A model generated the notes under the pieces. That model saw only the letters and a list, made by a program, of their open reading frames with translations. It searched no databases and had not been told where the DNA came from. From Bacillota bacterium (GTDB lineage: Bacteria > Bacillota > UBA4882 > UBA10575): a stretch of DNA of 37,352 bases. Numbering within the stretch: the first letter of the stretch is position 1; every line of letters starts with the position of its first letter. The stretch lies in assembly GCA_012735195.1 (NCBI GenBank), contig JAAYIC010000004.1:1-37352 (forward strand). Reading direction: 5' to 3'. Shown one piece after another: positions 9,497 to 18,008 of this stretch. Both the position numbers and the translations under genes were made by a program.

Positions 9497-12001
9497 TCAT
9501 CCTCCGGCATCGGTTGTTCCCGTTTTCTTGACCGCTTCGATGATGAAGGCCTCGATAATATCGCCTTCTTTTATATCGTTATATTTCTCCAATCCTATAC
9601 CGCACTCAAAACCGCTGGCAACTTCCCTGACGTCATCCTTGAACCGCTTCAAACTCTCAATCTTGCCTTCATGAATGACGACATTATCCCTGATCACTCT
9701 GGCCTCGGCGTTCCTCGTGATCTTCCCTTCCGTCACATAGCAGCCGGCCACACTTCCGACTTTTGGTACTTTAAAGACGGCCCTGATCTCCGCCCGTCCC
9801 AAGACAACCTCCTGGTATTCGGGGGCCAGCATTCCTTCCATCGCCTTCTGCACGTCATCGATGATATTATAGATTACCCGGTAAAGGCGGATGTCCACCT
9901 TTTCCCTTTCTGCCAGGCGTTTGGCGATGGGATCGGGCCGGACATTGAAGGCAATAATCACTGCGTTGGAAGCAGAAGCCAGCATGACATCGCTTTCATT
10001 AACCGCGCCCACACCGCCGTGGATCACCCTTACCCGTACCTCGTCGGTGGCAAGCTGTTCTAGAGACTGGCGTGTCGCCTCCACCGTCCCGTGGACATCG
10101 GCTTTGAGGATGATATTTAACTCCTTAATCTGGCCCTCTTTAATCCGTTCAAAAAGATCGTCCAAGCTAACCCGTTGTTGCCTTTTGATCTCTCTTTCCC
10201 TGTGGAACTGCTGCCTTTTCTCCGCCAGCTGGCGGGCGACTTTTTCATCGGTGACGTAAAAAGTGTCGCCGGCTTCCGGAAGATCGTCCAAGCCGACTAT
10301 CTCCACAGGCTCGGAAGGACCGGCCTTTTTCACCTGTCTACCTTTATCATTGACCAGAGCCCGGACTTTACCGGAGAACATCCCGGCGATAACCGTATCC
10401 CCCACCTTAAGGGTGCCGTTTTGGACCAGGACGGTAGCCACCGGGCCGCGGCCTTTATCCAGTTTGGCCTCGATCACTGTTCCTTTGGCCGGGCGGTCGG
10501 GGGTGGCTTTTAGCTCCCGTAATTCGGCGACCAAAAGAATCATATCGAGTAATTCGTCCAACCCCTGCTTTTTAAGGGCGTAAACCTCCACTAAGACCGT
10601 GTCGCCGCCCCAGTCTTCAGGGACCAATTCGTACTGGACCAATTCCTGTTTCACCCGGTCCGGGTTGGCAGCCGGTTTATCAATCTTGTTAACTGCCACA
10701 ATAATCGGGATCTGGGCGGCTTTGGCGTGGTTGATCGCTTCCACCGTCTGTGGCATCACCCCGTCATCCGCCGCCACCACCAGCACGGCAATATCTGTGA
10801 CCTGGGCCCCTCTGGCCCGCATGGCGGTAAAGGCCTCATGTCCCGGAGTATCCAAAAAAGTAATCTTTTTCCCCTTCACTTCCACTTGGTAGGCGCCGAT
10901 ATGCTGGGTAATGCCTCCGGCTTCCGAAGCGGTGATATTTGATTCCCGGATGGCGTCAAGCAGGGATGTTTTTCCGTGGTCAACATGGCCCATAATGGTT
11001 ACCACCGGCCAACGCGGCCGGAGAGAAGCGGGGTCGTCTTCGATCTCTTCCACCCGAAGGACCTCTTCCTCTGTGGGAGCGGCCGTTACCTCCACACCGA
11101 ACTCCTCGCCTACCAAGGCAGCGGTATCAAAATTAATCTCCTGGTTAATCCCGGCCATAACCCCCAAAGCGATCAGTTTTTTAATCACCTCGGCCGCCGC
11201 CACCTCTATCGCCTGGGCAAACTCTTTCACAGTAATGCTGCCGGGGATCTGCACCGACTTAACGTTGGTGGTGGGTTGCGAAGGACGGACTCTCTTCCCG
11301 CCCGGTCTTCTTCCCGGGCGCTGTGGCCGCTTTTGCGCCTGCGACGCCGGCGTCTTTCCTTTCTCCTTTTTACCCGGGAATTTCTTCACTGTTTTCCCGT
11401 GCACATCCCGCGCACCCGCCGCCGGCTTTTGCTTCTCTTCTCTTTTAACGGGAGTAACCGTTTTAACGGGAGTAACCGGCCGTTCCTTTTTTGGCTCCAC
11501 CCGCGCTGCCGGTTTACTGGCGGCTCCGGCTTTTTTCTGCTTTTCTTCTCCGGCAGGTCTCGCCGGCCTCCTACCGGTGACAGCTGCGGTCTCCTGTTTT
11601 TTGGGAGAGACAGCCGGTCGCTGTGGCTGTCCCTTTACGGCAGGCCGGTCCGCCGTTGCTTGCGTAACCGCTTCCTTTACAGATTTGGTTTTCGCTGCAA
11701 CGGCCGTCTTCGCAGCCGGTTGCTTTTTTCCAGAAGAGGTGGTCGCTTTCTTTTCAGCATCCGTTGCCTGCGGGTGCGCGTCCTCTTTCCGCCGGGGTTC
11801 CGGTTTCTCTTCCTGCGCAGGTTTGCGCTTTTTCTTGACGCCAGTATTGAAAGACCGGCGGATCTGTTCCAAATATTCTTCATCCACCGTACTCATGTGG
11901 TTTTTTACTCCGGCGCCCAGTTCATTTAAGATGCGGATCAGATCTTTACTCTGGATCCCCAATTCTTTACTGAGCTCATGGACGCGTATTTTTTTCGACA
12001 T
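9497..12001 (-). CDS. infB: Translation initiation factor IF-2
   Basis: GTPase that brings initiator fMet-tRNA to the 30S subunit and promotes 70S joining. It has 834 residues. An N-terminal IF2N motif ([19 protein letters not shown]) comes first. Next is a long, low-complexity Lys/Pro/Ala linker (about 55-245), then a second IF2N domain ([18 protein letters not shown]). The G domain follows with [12 protein letters not shown] (about 338-349), [15 protein letters not shown] and NKIDKP, and then domains II-IV. ATG 12001 follows GGAGGTG; a TTG one codon upstream is less likely. The linker contains a short tandem duplication ([10 protein letters not shown]). Central gene of the operon. Confidence 0.97.
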   Translation of the reverse strand: MSKKIRVHELSKELGIQSKDLIRILNELGAGVKNHMSTVDEEYLEQIRRSFNTGVKKKRKPAQEEKPEPRRKEDAHPQATDAEKKATTSSGKKQPAAKTAVAAKTKSVKEAVTQATADRPAVKGQPQRPAVSPKKQETAAVTGRRPARPAGEEKQKKAGAASKPAARVEPKKERPVTPVKTVTPVKREEKQKPAAGARDVHGKTVKKFPGKKEKGKTPASQAQKRPQRPGRRPGGKRVRPSQPTTNVKSVQIPGSITVKEFAQAIEVAAAEVIKKLIALGVMAGINQEINFDTAALVGEEFGVEVTAAPTEEEVLRVEEIEDDPASLRPRWPVVTIMGHVDHGKTSLLDAIRESNITASEAGGITQHIGAYQVEVKGKKITFLDTPGHEAFTAMRARGAQVTDIAVLVVAADDGVMPQTVEAINHAKAAQIPIIVAVNKIDKPAANPDRVKQELVQYELVPEDWGGDTVLVEVYALKKQGLDELLDMILLVAELRELKATPDRPAKGTVIEAKLDKGRGPVATVLVQNGTLKVGDTVIAGMFSGKVRALVNDKGRQVKKAGPSEPVEIVGLDDLPEAGDTFYVTDEKVARQLAEKRQQFHREREIKRQQRVSLDDLFERIKEGQIKELNIILKADVHGTVEATRQSLEQLATDEVRVRVIHGGVGAVNESDVMLASASNAVIIAFNVRPDPIAKRLAEREKVDIRLYRVIYNIIDDVQKAMEGMLAPEYQEVVLGRAEIRAVFKVPKVGSVAGCYVTEGKITRNAEARVIRDNVVIHEGKIESLKRFKDDVREVASGFECGIGLEKYNDIKEGDIIEAFIIEAVKKTGTTDAGG

Positions 12002-12015
12002 CAAACCACCTCCGG

Positions 12016-12357
12016 TTATTTTTTATCATCCTCACATGGTGCGCGCTGCGCCACACCCGAAAGCTCTTTCATGATCAAACCTGTCAAACCGTGGGCGGGC
12101 AACCCCAACACAACTTGGGCCTGTTTCCCGATGGCACGGCCCAGTTCTTCGCGGTTGGAAAGATAGTAAAAGGGCACGTCATGACGGCGACAGATTCTCT
12201 CCATCTTTTTCCGGGTATTGGCCGCAGTATCCCCCGCCATAATCACCAGCCTGATACGACCCTTTTCCATGGCTGCACAAGTAGAGTCAAAACCCAGGAC
12301 CGTTTTTCCTGCCCGCCGCGCCAAGCCAAGGAGAGAAAGGATTCTATTCACTGGCAA
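12016..12357 (-). CDS. ylxQ: L7Ae-family K-turn RNA-binding protein
   Basis: Small (113-residue) L7Ae/L30e-fold protein expected to bind kink-turns in RNA. It opens [20 protein letters not shown] and has [16 protein letters not shown] and [10 protein letters not shown], the family pattern. The first start is a TTG at 12357; a GTG two codons in (12351, MNRILSLLG) is equally family-like. Neither has a strong ribosome site, which fits coupling to rnpM, whose end it overlaps by 14 bases. Its cellular partner RNA is unknown. Confidence 0.9.
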   Translation of the reverse strand: MPVNRILSLLGLARRAGKTVLGFDSTCAAMEKGRIRLVIMAGDTAANTRKKMERICRRHDVPFYYLSNREELGRAIGKQAQVVLGLPAHGLTGLIMKELSGVAQRAPCEDDKK

Positions 12358-12634
12358 TCACGGTTGCCAGTTGCTCCCGTAGCTGTTCCTTATCCCCAGG
12401 GACAATCGTTGTCTCCAATTTTTTTGCGAGTAAATCCCCTTTAAAGGCTTTCTCCAGGCAGTCCACTGCGGGACAGATATATGCCCCCCGGCCGGACTTT
12501 TTTCCTGTCGGGTCAAGAAGCACCATATGCTCCGGAGTGCGGACAATACGTAAGAGCTCTTTTTTGTTTCGGATTGCCCCGCAACCGATACAGGTGCGCC
12601 GGGGGATCTTTTTGACTTTAACGCGCCGCTTCAC
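12344..12634 (-). CDS. rnpM: RnpM (YlxR, DUF448) RNA-binding protein
   Basis: A 96-residue YlxR-family protein; a homologue has been reported to bind RNase P RNA and modulate its activity. The conserved parts are RRTCIGCGAIRNKKELLRIVR (about 12-32) and KKSGRGAYICPAVDCLEKA (about 45-63), both with paired cysteines. The GTG start overlaps the nusA stop by 4 bases. The pair rnpM-ylxQ between nusA and infB is a typical Bacillota arrangement. Confidence 0.93.
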   Translation of the reverse strand: MKRRVKVKKIPRRTCIGCGAIRNKKELLRIVRTPEHMVLLDPTGKKSGRGAYICPAVDCLEKAFKGDLLAKKLETTIVPGDKEQLREQLATVIASE

Positions 12635-14193
12635 TTGGATTTACTCCCCTTCTTCTCCTTATCCTGACCTGGTTCTTTTTCCTCCGCTCCCTCCCTGCTG
12701 AGCTTTGCTTTCAATTGATCGGCCAAAAGCTGACCAATGGTAAACCCGCTGCTACTCTCCTGGCTGAAGACCACTTCCGTCTCTTCTTGCGGCGGTTGCG
12801 CCACCGTCTCCGGCTCATCTTCTTTCAATATATCTTCAAAGAGATCCATTCCTTCTTCCATCTCGTCCATTAAATCCCGGGACCTCTCACGACGGCGTGA
12901 ACGTTTTTTGGTCTTCTTCTTTACCAGCTGCTCATCTTCTTCCTCTTCTATCTCCTCGATTTCCCCGGGAATAATGTCGGCAGGAACAAACTCTTCCTCG
13001 TCTTCCTCTCCGGTAAAGATCTCTTCTTCAGGCTGCGCCTCAACCTCTGCCAATTCCTCTTCCTCAACCTCGGGGAGTAAGGCCTCTTCAAGCTCCATTT
13101 CCGCCTGGGCTTGAAGGTTCCTTTCCTCCTCCAGCAGGGCTTCGATCTCTTCCCGGGCCTCCTCTGCCTGGGTCTCGCTCTTAATATCCACTTTCCACCC
13201 GGTCAACCGTGCGGCCAGCCGGGCATTTTGTCCTTCTTTTCCTATGGCCAGAGAAAGCTGGTTGTCGGGAACAATAACCAGCGCCACTTTTTTACTGGGA
13301 AGAAGCTTAACATCGTAGACCCGGGCCGGACTCATCGCCCGGATAATAAAAAGCTCCGGTTCGGGTTGCCAGGGGATGACATCGATCTTCTCACCCCTTA
13401 ATTCCCGGACAATCATCTGGATACGGGAACCCCGGGTTCCCACGCAGGCCCCTACCGGGTCAACATTTTCGTATTTGCTGTAAACCGCCACCTTTGAACG
13501 GACCCCGGGTTCCCTGGCGACCGCTTTGATCTCCACGATCCCTTCTTGCATCTCCGGAACCTCAAGCTCCAAAAGTCTTGTCAAAAGACCGTTCCGGGTC
13601 CGGGAGAGGATAATCTGCGGTCCTTTGGTGGTCTTTTTCACCTCTACCAGGTAGGTTTTGATCCTTGCCCCCTGCTCGTAACGTTCGCCCGGGATCTGTT
13701 CACCCGCAGGCAAAATTGCCTCCGCCCGTCCGAGATCAATAAAGACCGTTTTCTGCTCGAAACGCCTGATCACACCGGTAATAATATCGCCGACCCGGGA
13801 GGAATACTCCTCATAGATTAAGGCACGTTCCGCCTCGCGGATCCTTTGCACCACTACCTGTTTGGCGGTTTGTGCCGCAATACGGCCGAACTCCTTGGGG
13901 AAAATTTCGATTTCTACTTCATCTCCGAGCTGGTATTGGGGGTCAATGGCTTTTGCTTCGGCAAGGCTTATTTCCGCGGCGTCGTCCTTTTTCTCCTCCA
14001 CTACAGTTTTGTAGGTAAAAACCCGGAAGTCGCCGGTCTCCGGGTCCAGTTGAACCCTAACCCTCTGTGCTCCTTTTTGGTCTTTTTTGTAGGCGGAAGT
14101 AAGCGCCGATTCAATAGCATCGATTAGAATCTCTTTGGAGATGCCCTTTTCTTTTTCCACCACCGCCAAGTCTTCAACCAAATCGCGGTTCAT
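12631..14193 (-). CDS. nusA: Transcription elongation/termination factor NusA with long acidic tail
   Basis: Binds RNA polymerase and nascent RNA to control pausing, termination and antitermination. Order: NusA N-terminal domain (MNRDLVEDLAVVEKEKGISKEILIDAIES), S1 domain (IITGVIRRFEQKTVFIDLG), then KH1 and KH2 (CVGTRGSRIQMIVRELRGEKID, LAIGKEGQNARLAARLTGW). After KH2 (about residue 350) comes about 170 more residues: a strongly acidic stretch, a basic patch KKKTKKRSRRRERSR and a second acidic part. Many Bacillota NusA proteins stop soon after KH2, so this 520-residue form is long. It is not the Gln/Lys AR1-AR2 repeat type of enterics. GGGAGG lies 11 bases before the ATG. Confidence 0.96.
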   Translation of the reverse strand: MNRDLVEDLAVVEKEKGISKEILIDAIESALTSAYKKDQKGAQRVRVQLDPETGDFRVFTYKTVVEEKKDDAAEISLAEAKAIDPQYQLGDEVEIEIFPKEFGRIAAQTAKQVVVQRIREAERALIYEEYSSRVGDIITGVIRRFEQKTVFIDLGRAEAILPAGEQIPGERYEQGARIKTYLVEVKKTTKGPQIILSRTRNGLLTRLLELEVPEMQEGIVEIKAVAREPGVRSKVAVYSKYENVDPVGACVGTRGSRIQMIVRELRGEKIDVIPWQPEPELFIIRAMSPARVYDVKLLPSKKVALVIVPDNQLSLAIGKEGQNARLAARLTGWKVDIKSETQAEEAREEIEALLEEERNLQAQAEMELEEALLPEVEEEELAEVEAQPEEEIFTGEEDEEEFVPADIIPGEIEEIEEEEDEQLVKKKTKKRSRRRERSRDLMDEMEEGMDLFEDILKEDEPETVAQPPQEETEVVFSQESSSGFTIGQLLADQLKAKLSREGAEEKEPGQDKEKKGSKSK

Positions 14194-14231
14194 TTCCTGA
14201 TTTTCCTCCCTTATTCCTTACTTTACAGGCC

Positions 14232-14699
14232 TTAAAATTCCGGATCCAAACGGGCTTTGGCCACCATTCGCCAGGGTATGGCCAGCTTTTCGCCGCCAGC
14301 CTCAACCAAAACCGTACCGTCTTCCTCTGTGGACCACCCGGCAAGCACCCCTTTTATCGTCTTCCGTCCCTGCCAGGGAGAGTAGAGCCTTAATTCCACC
14401 GGTTCTCCGGCAAACCTCCGGAAGTGTTCGGGTTTGGTTAAAGGCCGGTCAATCCCGGGTGAAGAAACCTCCAGCAGATACGCGCCGGAAATCGGATCTT
14501 TTTCATCCAAAACAGCGCTCAAATGCCCGCTGAAAGCCTCGCAGTCCTTAATCGTTATCACTTCGGGGCGATCAATAAAGACCCTCAGCACCCGGCGGGA
14601 GCCTTCCCTGGTAAAGAGAAGATCAACCACTTCGTAACCGAGTTCCGCCCCGGCCTGCTCCACAATCTCCCTTAACGGGGATTTTTTCTCCTCCATCAT
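14232..14699 (-). CDS. rimP: Ribosome maturation factor RimP
   Basis: Assists early assembly of the 30S subunit. The 155 residues carry the N-terminal alpha/beta domain (GYEVVDLLFTREGSRRVLRVFID, DCEAFSGHLSAVLDEKDPI, YLLEVSSPGIDRPL) and a C-terminal SH3-like domain (GRKTIKGVLAGW...IPWRMVAKARLDPEF). Two adjacent ATG codons follow AAGAGGGAGA; the second (14696) has the better spacing. It is the first gene of the operon, behind the promoter at 14790-14818 and a leader hairpin, 38 bases before nusA. Confidence 0.95.
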   Translation of the reverse strand: MMEEKKSPLREIVEQAGAELGYEVVDLLFTREGSRRVLRVFIDRPEVITIKDCEAFSGHLSAVLDEKDPISGAYLLEVSSPGIDRPLTKPEHFRRFAGEPVELRLYSPWQGRKTIKGVLAGWSTEEDGTVLVEAGGEKLAIPWRMVAKARLDPEF

Positions 14700-14744
14700 T
14701 CTCCCTCTTCTTTCCCTTTGTCAGATCAGGTCGATAAGATGAAA

Positions 14745-14763
14745 GAGTGGGTCGCGCCCACTC
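14745..14763 (-). promoter_or_regulatory. Leader hairpin before rimP
   Basis: A perfect 7-base stem, GAGTGGG/CCCACTC, with a five-base loop lies in the untranslated leader between the rimP promoter and start. On the minus strand it is followed by TTTC-ATCTT, a weak T-run. It could attenuate the operon or serve as a protein or RNA-stability site. NusA or RimP autoregulation is speculation. Confidence 0.5.
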
Positions 14764-14789
14764 CTTCTTGGAAAATCTCAATCGCCCAT

Positions 14790-14818
14790 AGTATATCATA
14801 CTTCGAAGGTTTTAACAA
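14790..14818 (-). promoter_or_regulatory. Sigma-A promoter of the rimP-nusA-infB operon
   Basis: Minus-strand TTGTTA (14813-14818), 17-base spacer, TATACT (14790-14795). Transcription would start about 85 bases before rimP and run through the hairpin at 14745-14763. Confidence 0.8.
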
Positions 14819-14942
14819 GAGGCCCGCCGGTTGCGTGAAAATTCTGCCAATATCCCTAATTGACCATCTGGCAATCCCACTGATAATCACTGAGCCAATC
14901 TTGCCGGCCGCCCGGTAAATTGGCTTCTTGCCCCGGGCGGGA

Positions 14943-15725
14943 TCACCGGCGGCCCGAGCTCACTCTTTCCCCGTTTATGATGTAATCGAGCTTTTTGACC
15001 AGGCCGTGGCCAGCTGTATGATCGTAGTACATCATTCCGAATTCCACCGCGCCCAGCCAGAGGTCGCCGCTTCTCCCGTATGTATCTTTAATAAAATCGA
15101 GGAAGAGTTTTAGATTTACTTTTTCCGGAATTTTTCCTTTCTCTCTGATCCTGAATTGGCTGTAACGCCATCCGTTGCCCCAATTGTCTTCCATTGTGGT
15201 CCAAACATATGAGTAGCCTTCATCCTCGATGTGATTTTGTTGTTCCGATCCTACCGGCTCTCCCTTCCAGTCGAAATAAATCATGACCTCATCGAATATT
15301 GTTCCGCTAAGATCCTGTCCGGGGGTGGGTTTTTCGCTAGTTAAGTAAAGTTCTACAGTAACACACCACCAGCCGGTTTCATTGGTCACTGTCACCTTAT
15401 AATCAAAATCCAGCTCCATCAGTAAAGAGTTGATATCTTTCAGTTGTTTGGGCAAGTATAAAGTTCCCCCGGCTACCCCTTGTCCCCATGGTTTTACACC
15501 GTAGATTATCTCAGGGTAATTGGGATTACTTACACCAGAATCCCCCCGCTCCCATTCCCAGCCATAGCTCCCGTCATCATAAAGGCAGATTTTCTGATCA
15601 GTCGCTGCTACTGTCCCCCACATATTACTGAGCAGCAGGAACCCGGAAGCAACCTCAATTTCATCATATTGGCCGGTCTTTGACTCAACTTTAGTAGACC
15701 GGCAGCCGGGAAAAAGCAACGCCAT
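14943..15725 (-). CDS. GH12 endoglucanase/xyloglucanase, probable lipoprotein with disrupted start
   Basis: Predicted retaining endo-beta-1,4-glucanase acting outside the membrane. From the ATG at 15725 it has 260 residues. GH12 marks are NMWGTVAATDQKICLY (34-49), YPEIIYGVKPWG (70-81), VTNETGWWCVTVELYLTS (113-130), DEVMIYFDW with the likely nucleophile Glu146, and WLGAVEFG with the likely acid/base Glu228. The ATG gives only a stub signal (MALLFPGC). In frame upstream, 15726-15770 encodes KTVLFTLLIAVAC, completing a lipoprotein signal, but no start codon exists before a TAA at 15777. A well-placed GGGAGGAG (15811-15818) and ATG (15802) lie in another frame. One base seems lost between them. 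It follows the GH9 gene on the same strand. Confidence 0.82.
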   Translation of the reverse strand: MALLFPGCRSTKVESKTGQYDEIEVASGFLLLSNMWGTVAATDQKICLYDDGSYGWEWERGDSGVSNPNYPEIIYGVKPWGQGVAGGTLYLPKQLKDINSLLMELDFDYKVTVTNETGWWCVTVELYLTSEKPTPGQDLSGTIFDEVMIYFDWKGEPVGSEQQNHIEDEGYSYVWTTMEDNWGNGWRYSQFRIREKGKIPEKVNLKLFLDFIKDTYGRSGDLWLGAVEFGMMYYDHTAGHGLVKKLDYIINGERVSSGRR

Positions 15726-15945
15726 GCAGGCTACGGCGATAAGTAAAGTAAAAAGAACAGTCTTCTGTGCGCATGCTTACACGCGCATCCACGTACACTC
15801 ATCCGCTCCACTCCTCCCTTAAGTAAAATCAAAATATTACTATTACATCAAGATTTATAATATTATTCAACATTCGCCAATAACCACCAATTTCCTGCTC
15901 CAACCCGCAAATGCCCCTTCCAATACGGGTTGGGTATAGACCGGA

Positions 15946-17766
15946 TCAGCGGTCGAAATAGGCGGTGACAAAGACCGCCGGTGAATTCCAGTAGGTTGTC
16001 ACCTCGTTGGTGGACCAACTCCCCTGATGATCAATGTAGGCCCGGGCCGGCGGGTCGTTCCTGCGCAAATATCTCTGAGCAGTTGGGTCCTGAAGCCTGC
16101 TGTTGGGCCCGCCCGCCACCATCCCGGGTATCGGCGCCTTAGCACTATCAGCGCCGGACGGGCGGTGGTGCGGGTTCAGCACCGGGTTACCGCCGAAGCC
16201 GGTAACATAACACTTCCCCAAGACATTACGCCCGAACAGGTAGTGGAGATGGTCCTGGGCTATCTGAATATATTCCTCCTCCGGGGCCAAGAGGTTGGCA
16301 ATGATCAGGGTCATCGCCCGTCTCATAACCAGGCCGTTGCTTCCCCAGTAATAATCATTGCCGGTCAGAGAAAGCCCATAACCGTCGTTGCCGGCCCGGA
16401 GGGCCAGAATCCGGGCGTGCCTGAGCAGTTCTTTTCGTAAGAAACCGGCGATCCTTTGGTTTTGCCTCCCTTCATCCATAAGCAGATAGGAAACAACGCC
16501 AAACCCGCCCACACTTTGCCAGCCCAGTGCGGTCAGATCAAGGTTCGCCCGGTGGCTGAGGAGAACATAGCTGTGGTATAACTCCTTGCCGGTTGCTCGA
16601 TACAACTCCACTGCGGCCCAAAAACGCTCGTCCTGGTTGTTCCAGTCCCCGTATTCCCCGGTCTCCATCCCGGGCGGGTTTTTGAAATTGGGCGCATCGG
16701 GGTTATCTTCCAGCCATTGCCAGGCCTTCTCCGCCGCGGCCAGTGCCCGGCCGGCGAATTCCGGATCAATACCGGAATAAATCCGGGCACTGGCGGCCAT
16801 AATCGCGGCAAAACCGCCGGTGGCCGAAGGCGAGACCTTTGTAATATAACGGCGGTTCAGATCCGCCTCGGGCATGATGAAACCGGGAAACTTCTTGGTT
16901 GATACCTTATGATAGACCCCGCCCGTCGCCGGGTCCTGCATCTTCAAGAGCCAGTCCAGGGCATAACGGCACTCGTCCAAGAGATCGGGGATCCCGTTTC
17001 CGCTCTCCAGGATATGCAAAGAATCGCAGAAAGCCTCGGGGAACAATTCATAGGCCAGCAAGAGATCGGCCAGGGTCACCACTGCGGGTACGGTATACTT
17101 CCCGAAATCACCCGCATCATGCCAGCCGCCGGTTGTATCCTTATGTTGGTTCCGGTCGTCAAAGAAAAAAGCGTCCTTCAAATGGCAGGCCTTATGACTC
17201 CAGTTCCCGGCATATTTAGGCTCCAGGGCAATACCGCACCGTTGATAGTACATCATCTTCAAAAGAGCCTTTTTTGCCTCGCGGTAGACCTCCGGGTCGA
17301 TGCGGAAAGGATATGATCTGCCCACGCCGGGAAGGTAGAGAAAATAGCGGCCGTTCTCTGTCACCTGGGAAAAATCGGCATAGTAAAGCTGCGCCCCGGA
17401 AGCCCCGTCATTCACCGGCTTTTCCGTGGTCATGCCGGTAAAAACCACTTCTTGTTCATCTTCCGAACCAACCCGGACAAGAAAAAATTCACCGCCGTGC
17501 CCGTCAATGACCGCAACCTTCCGGTCTTGCGGCCGGTAGCCCAGTTGATTGATGTGAATCCGCTTACTGATTTTCTGTTCAACAATCGTCTTCATTAAGT
17601 CTTCACCCCAGTCAACGCCTGCGTACACGCGGCCGCCGGTTGCTGTGATTTCCCTTCGTATCCCAGTCTTGACCTTTTGCCGCCTGCCGGATGGAAACTC
17701 ATACCCGTTGAAAACAGCGCAAAAAAGAAGAATGGAGACCAGCAAAACCCTGCCCGTCATTTTCAT
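15946..17766 (-). CDS. GH9 cellulase with N-terminal Ig-like (CelD_N) domain
   Basis: Secreted inverting endo- or cello-oligosaccharide-releasing beta-1,4-glucanase. The 606 residues comprise a hydrophobic signal segment (RVLLVSILLFCAVFNG, 6-21), a linker, an Ig-like CelD_N domain (about 69-155: RIHINQLGYRPQDRKVAVI to YFLYLPGVGRSYPF) and the (alpha/alpha)6 catalytic domain. Catalytic marks are GGWHDAGDFGKY (Asp217 and Asp220), NPHHRPSG (531-538) and STNEVTTYWNSP, where Glu588 is the expected acid. The start at 17766 follows AAGGAGGA; the frame is open upstream to 17880 without family similarity. No carbohydrate-binding module, dockerin or S-layer domain is seen, so it probably acts as a free or loosely anchored enzyme. 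The GH12 gene follows about 145 bases downstream. Confidence 0.93.
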   Translation of the reverse strand: MKMTGRVLLVSILLFCAVFNGYEFPSGRRQKVKTGIRREITATGGRVYAGVDWGEDLMKTIVEQKISKRIHINQLGYRPQDRKVAVIDGHGGEFFLVRVGSEDEQEVVFTGMTTEKPVNDGASGAQLYYADFSQVTENGRYFLYLPGVGRSYPFRIDPEVYREAKKALLKMMYYQRCGIALEPKYAGNWSHKACHLKDAFFFDDRNQHKDTTGGWHDAGDFGKYTVPAVVTLADLLLAYELFPEAFCDSLHILESGNGIPDLLDECRYALDWLLKMQDPATGGVYHKVSTKKFPGFIMPEADLNRRYITKVSPSATGGFAAIMAASARIYSGIDPEFAGRALAAAEKAWQWLEDNPDAPNFKNPPGMETGEYGDWNNQDERFWAAVELYRATGKELYHSYVLLSHRANLDLTALGWQSVGGFGVVSYLLMDEGRQNQRIAGFLRKELLRHARILALRAGNDGYGLSLTGNDYYWGSNGLVMRRAMTLIIANLLAPEEEYIQIAQDHLHYLFGRNVLGKCYVTGFGGNPVLNPHHRPSGADSAKAPIPGMVAGGPNSRLQDPTAQRYLRRNDPPARAYIDHQGSWSTNEVTTYWNSPAVFVTAYFDR

Positions 17767-18008
17767 GAAAATGTCCTCCTTTTGAAAACGCCCTCCTCTG
17801 CCAAATGCCGCCGCGTTTCCCAATCTCCCGTACCCCGTACAGGCCCCATGCATTATCTCGCGCGCGTGCGCGCGTCTCATGGACCGTACGAGTGTCCGTG
17901 CATAATAAACAATTATTCGCCATTATCTCCCCATCTCCTACCATAAAGGAATTTCCGGTTTCCTGTCGAAGAGACCCGTAAAGACTCCGGACGGAAAGGA
18001 GGATTTGT
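17767..18008. promoter_or_regulatory. Divergent intergenic region of GH9 cellulase and MscS genes
   Basis: No gene is seen. It must hold the promoters for both directions, but no convincing -35/-10 pair was found for either. The most striking feature is an alternating CG-rich tract at about 17857-17874, CGCGCGCGTGCGCGCG, discussed as a finding. Ribosome sites at the two ends (AAGGAGGA for GH9, AAAGGAGG for MscS) are strong. Confidence 0.5.

Noticed and set aside
10911-12074. A 387-codon frame on the plus strand, and a 317-codon one beside it
   Set aside because: Both are antisense to infB and arise from its GC-rich, low-complexity linker; they encode Ser/Ala/Arg-rich text without domains or ribosome sites.
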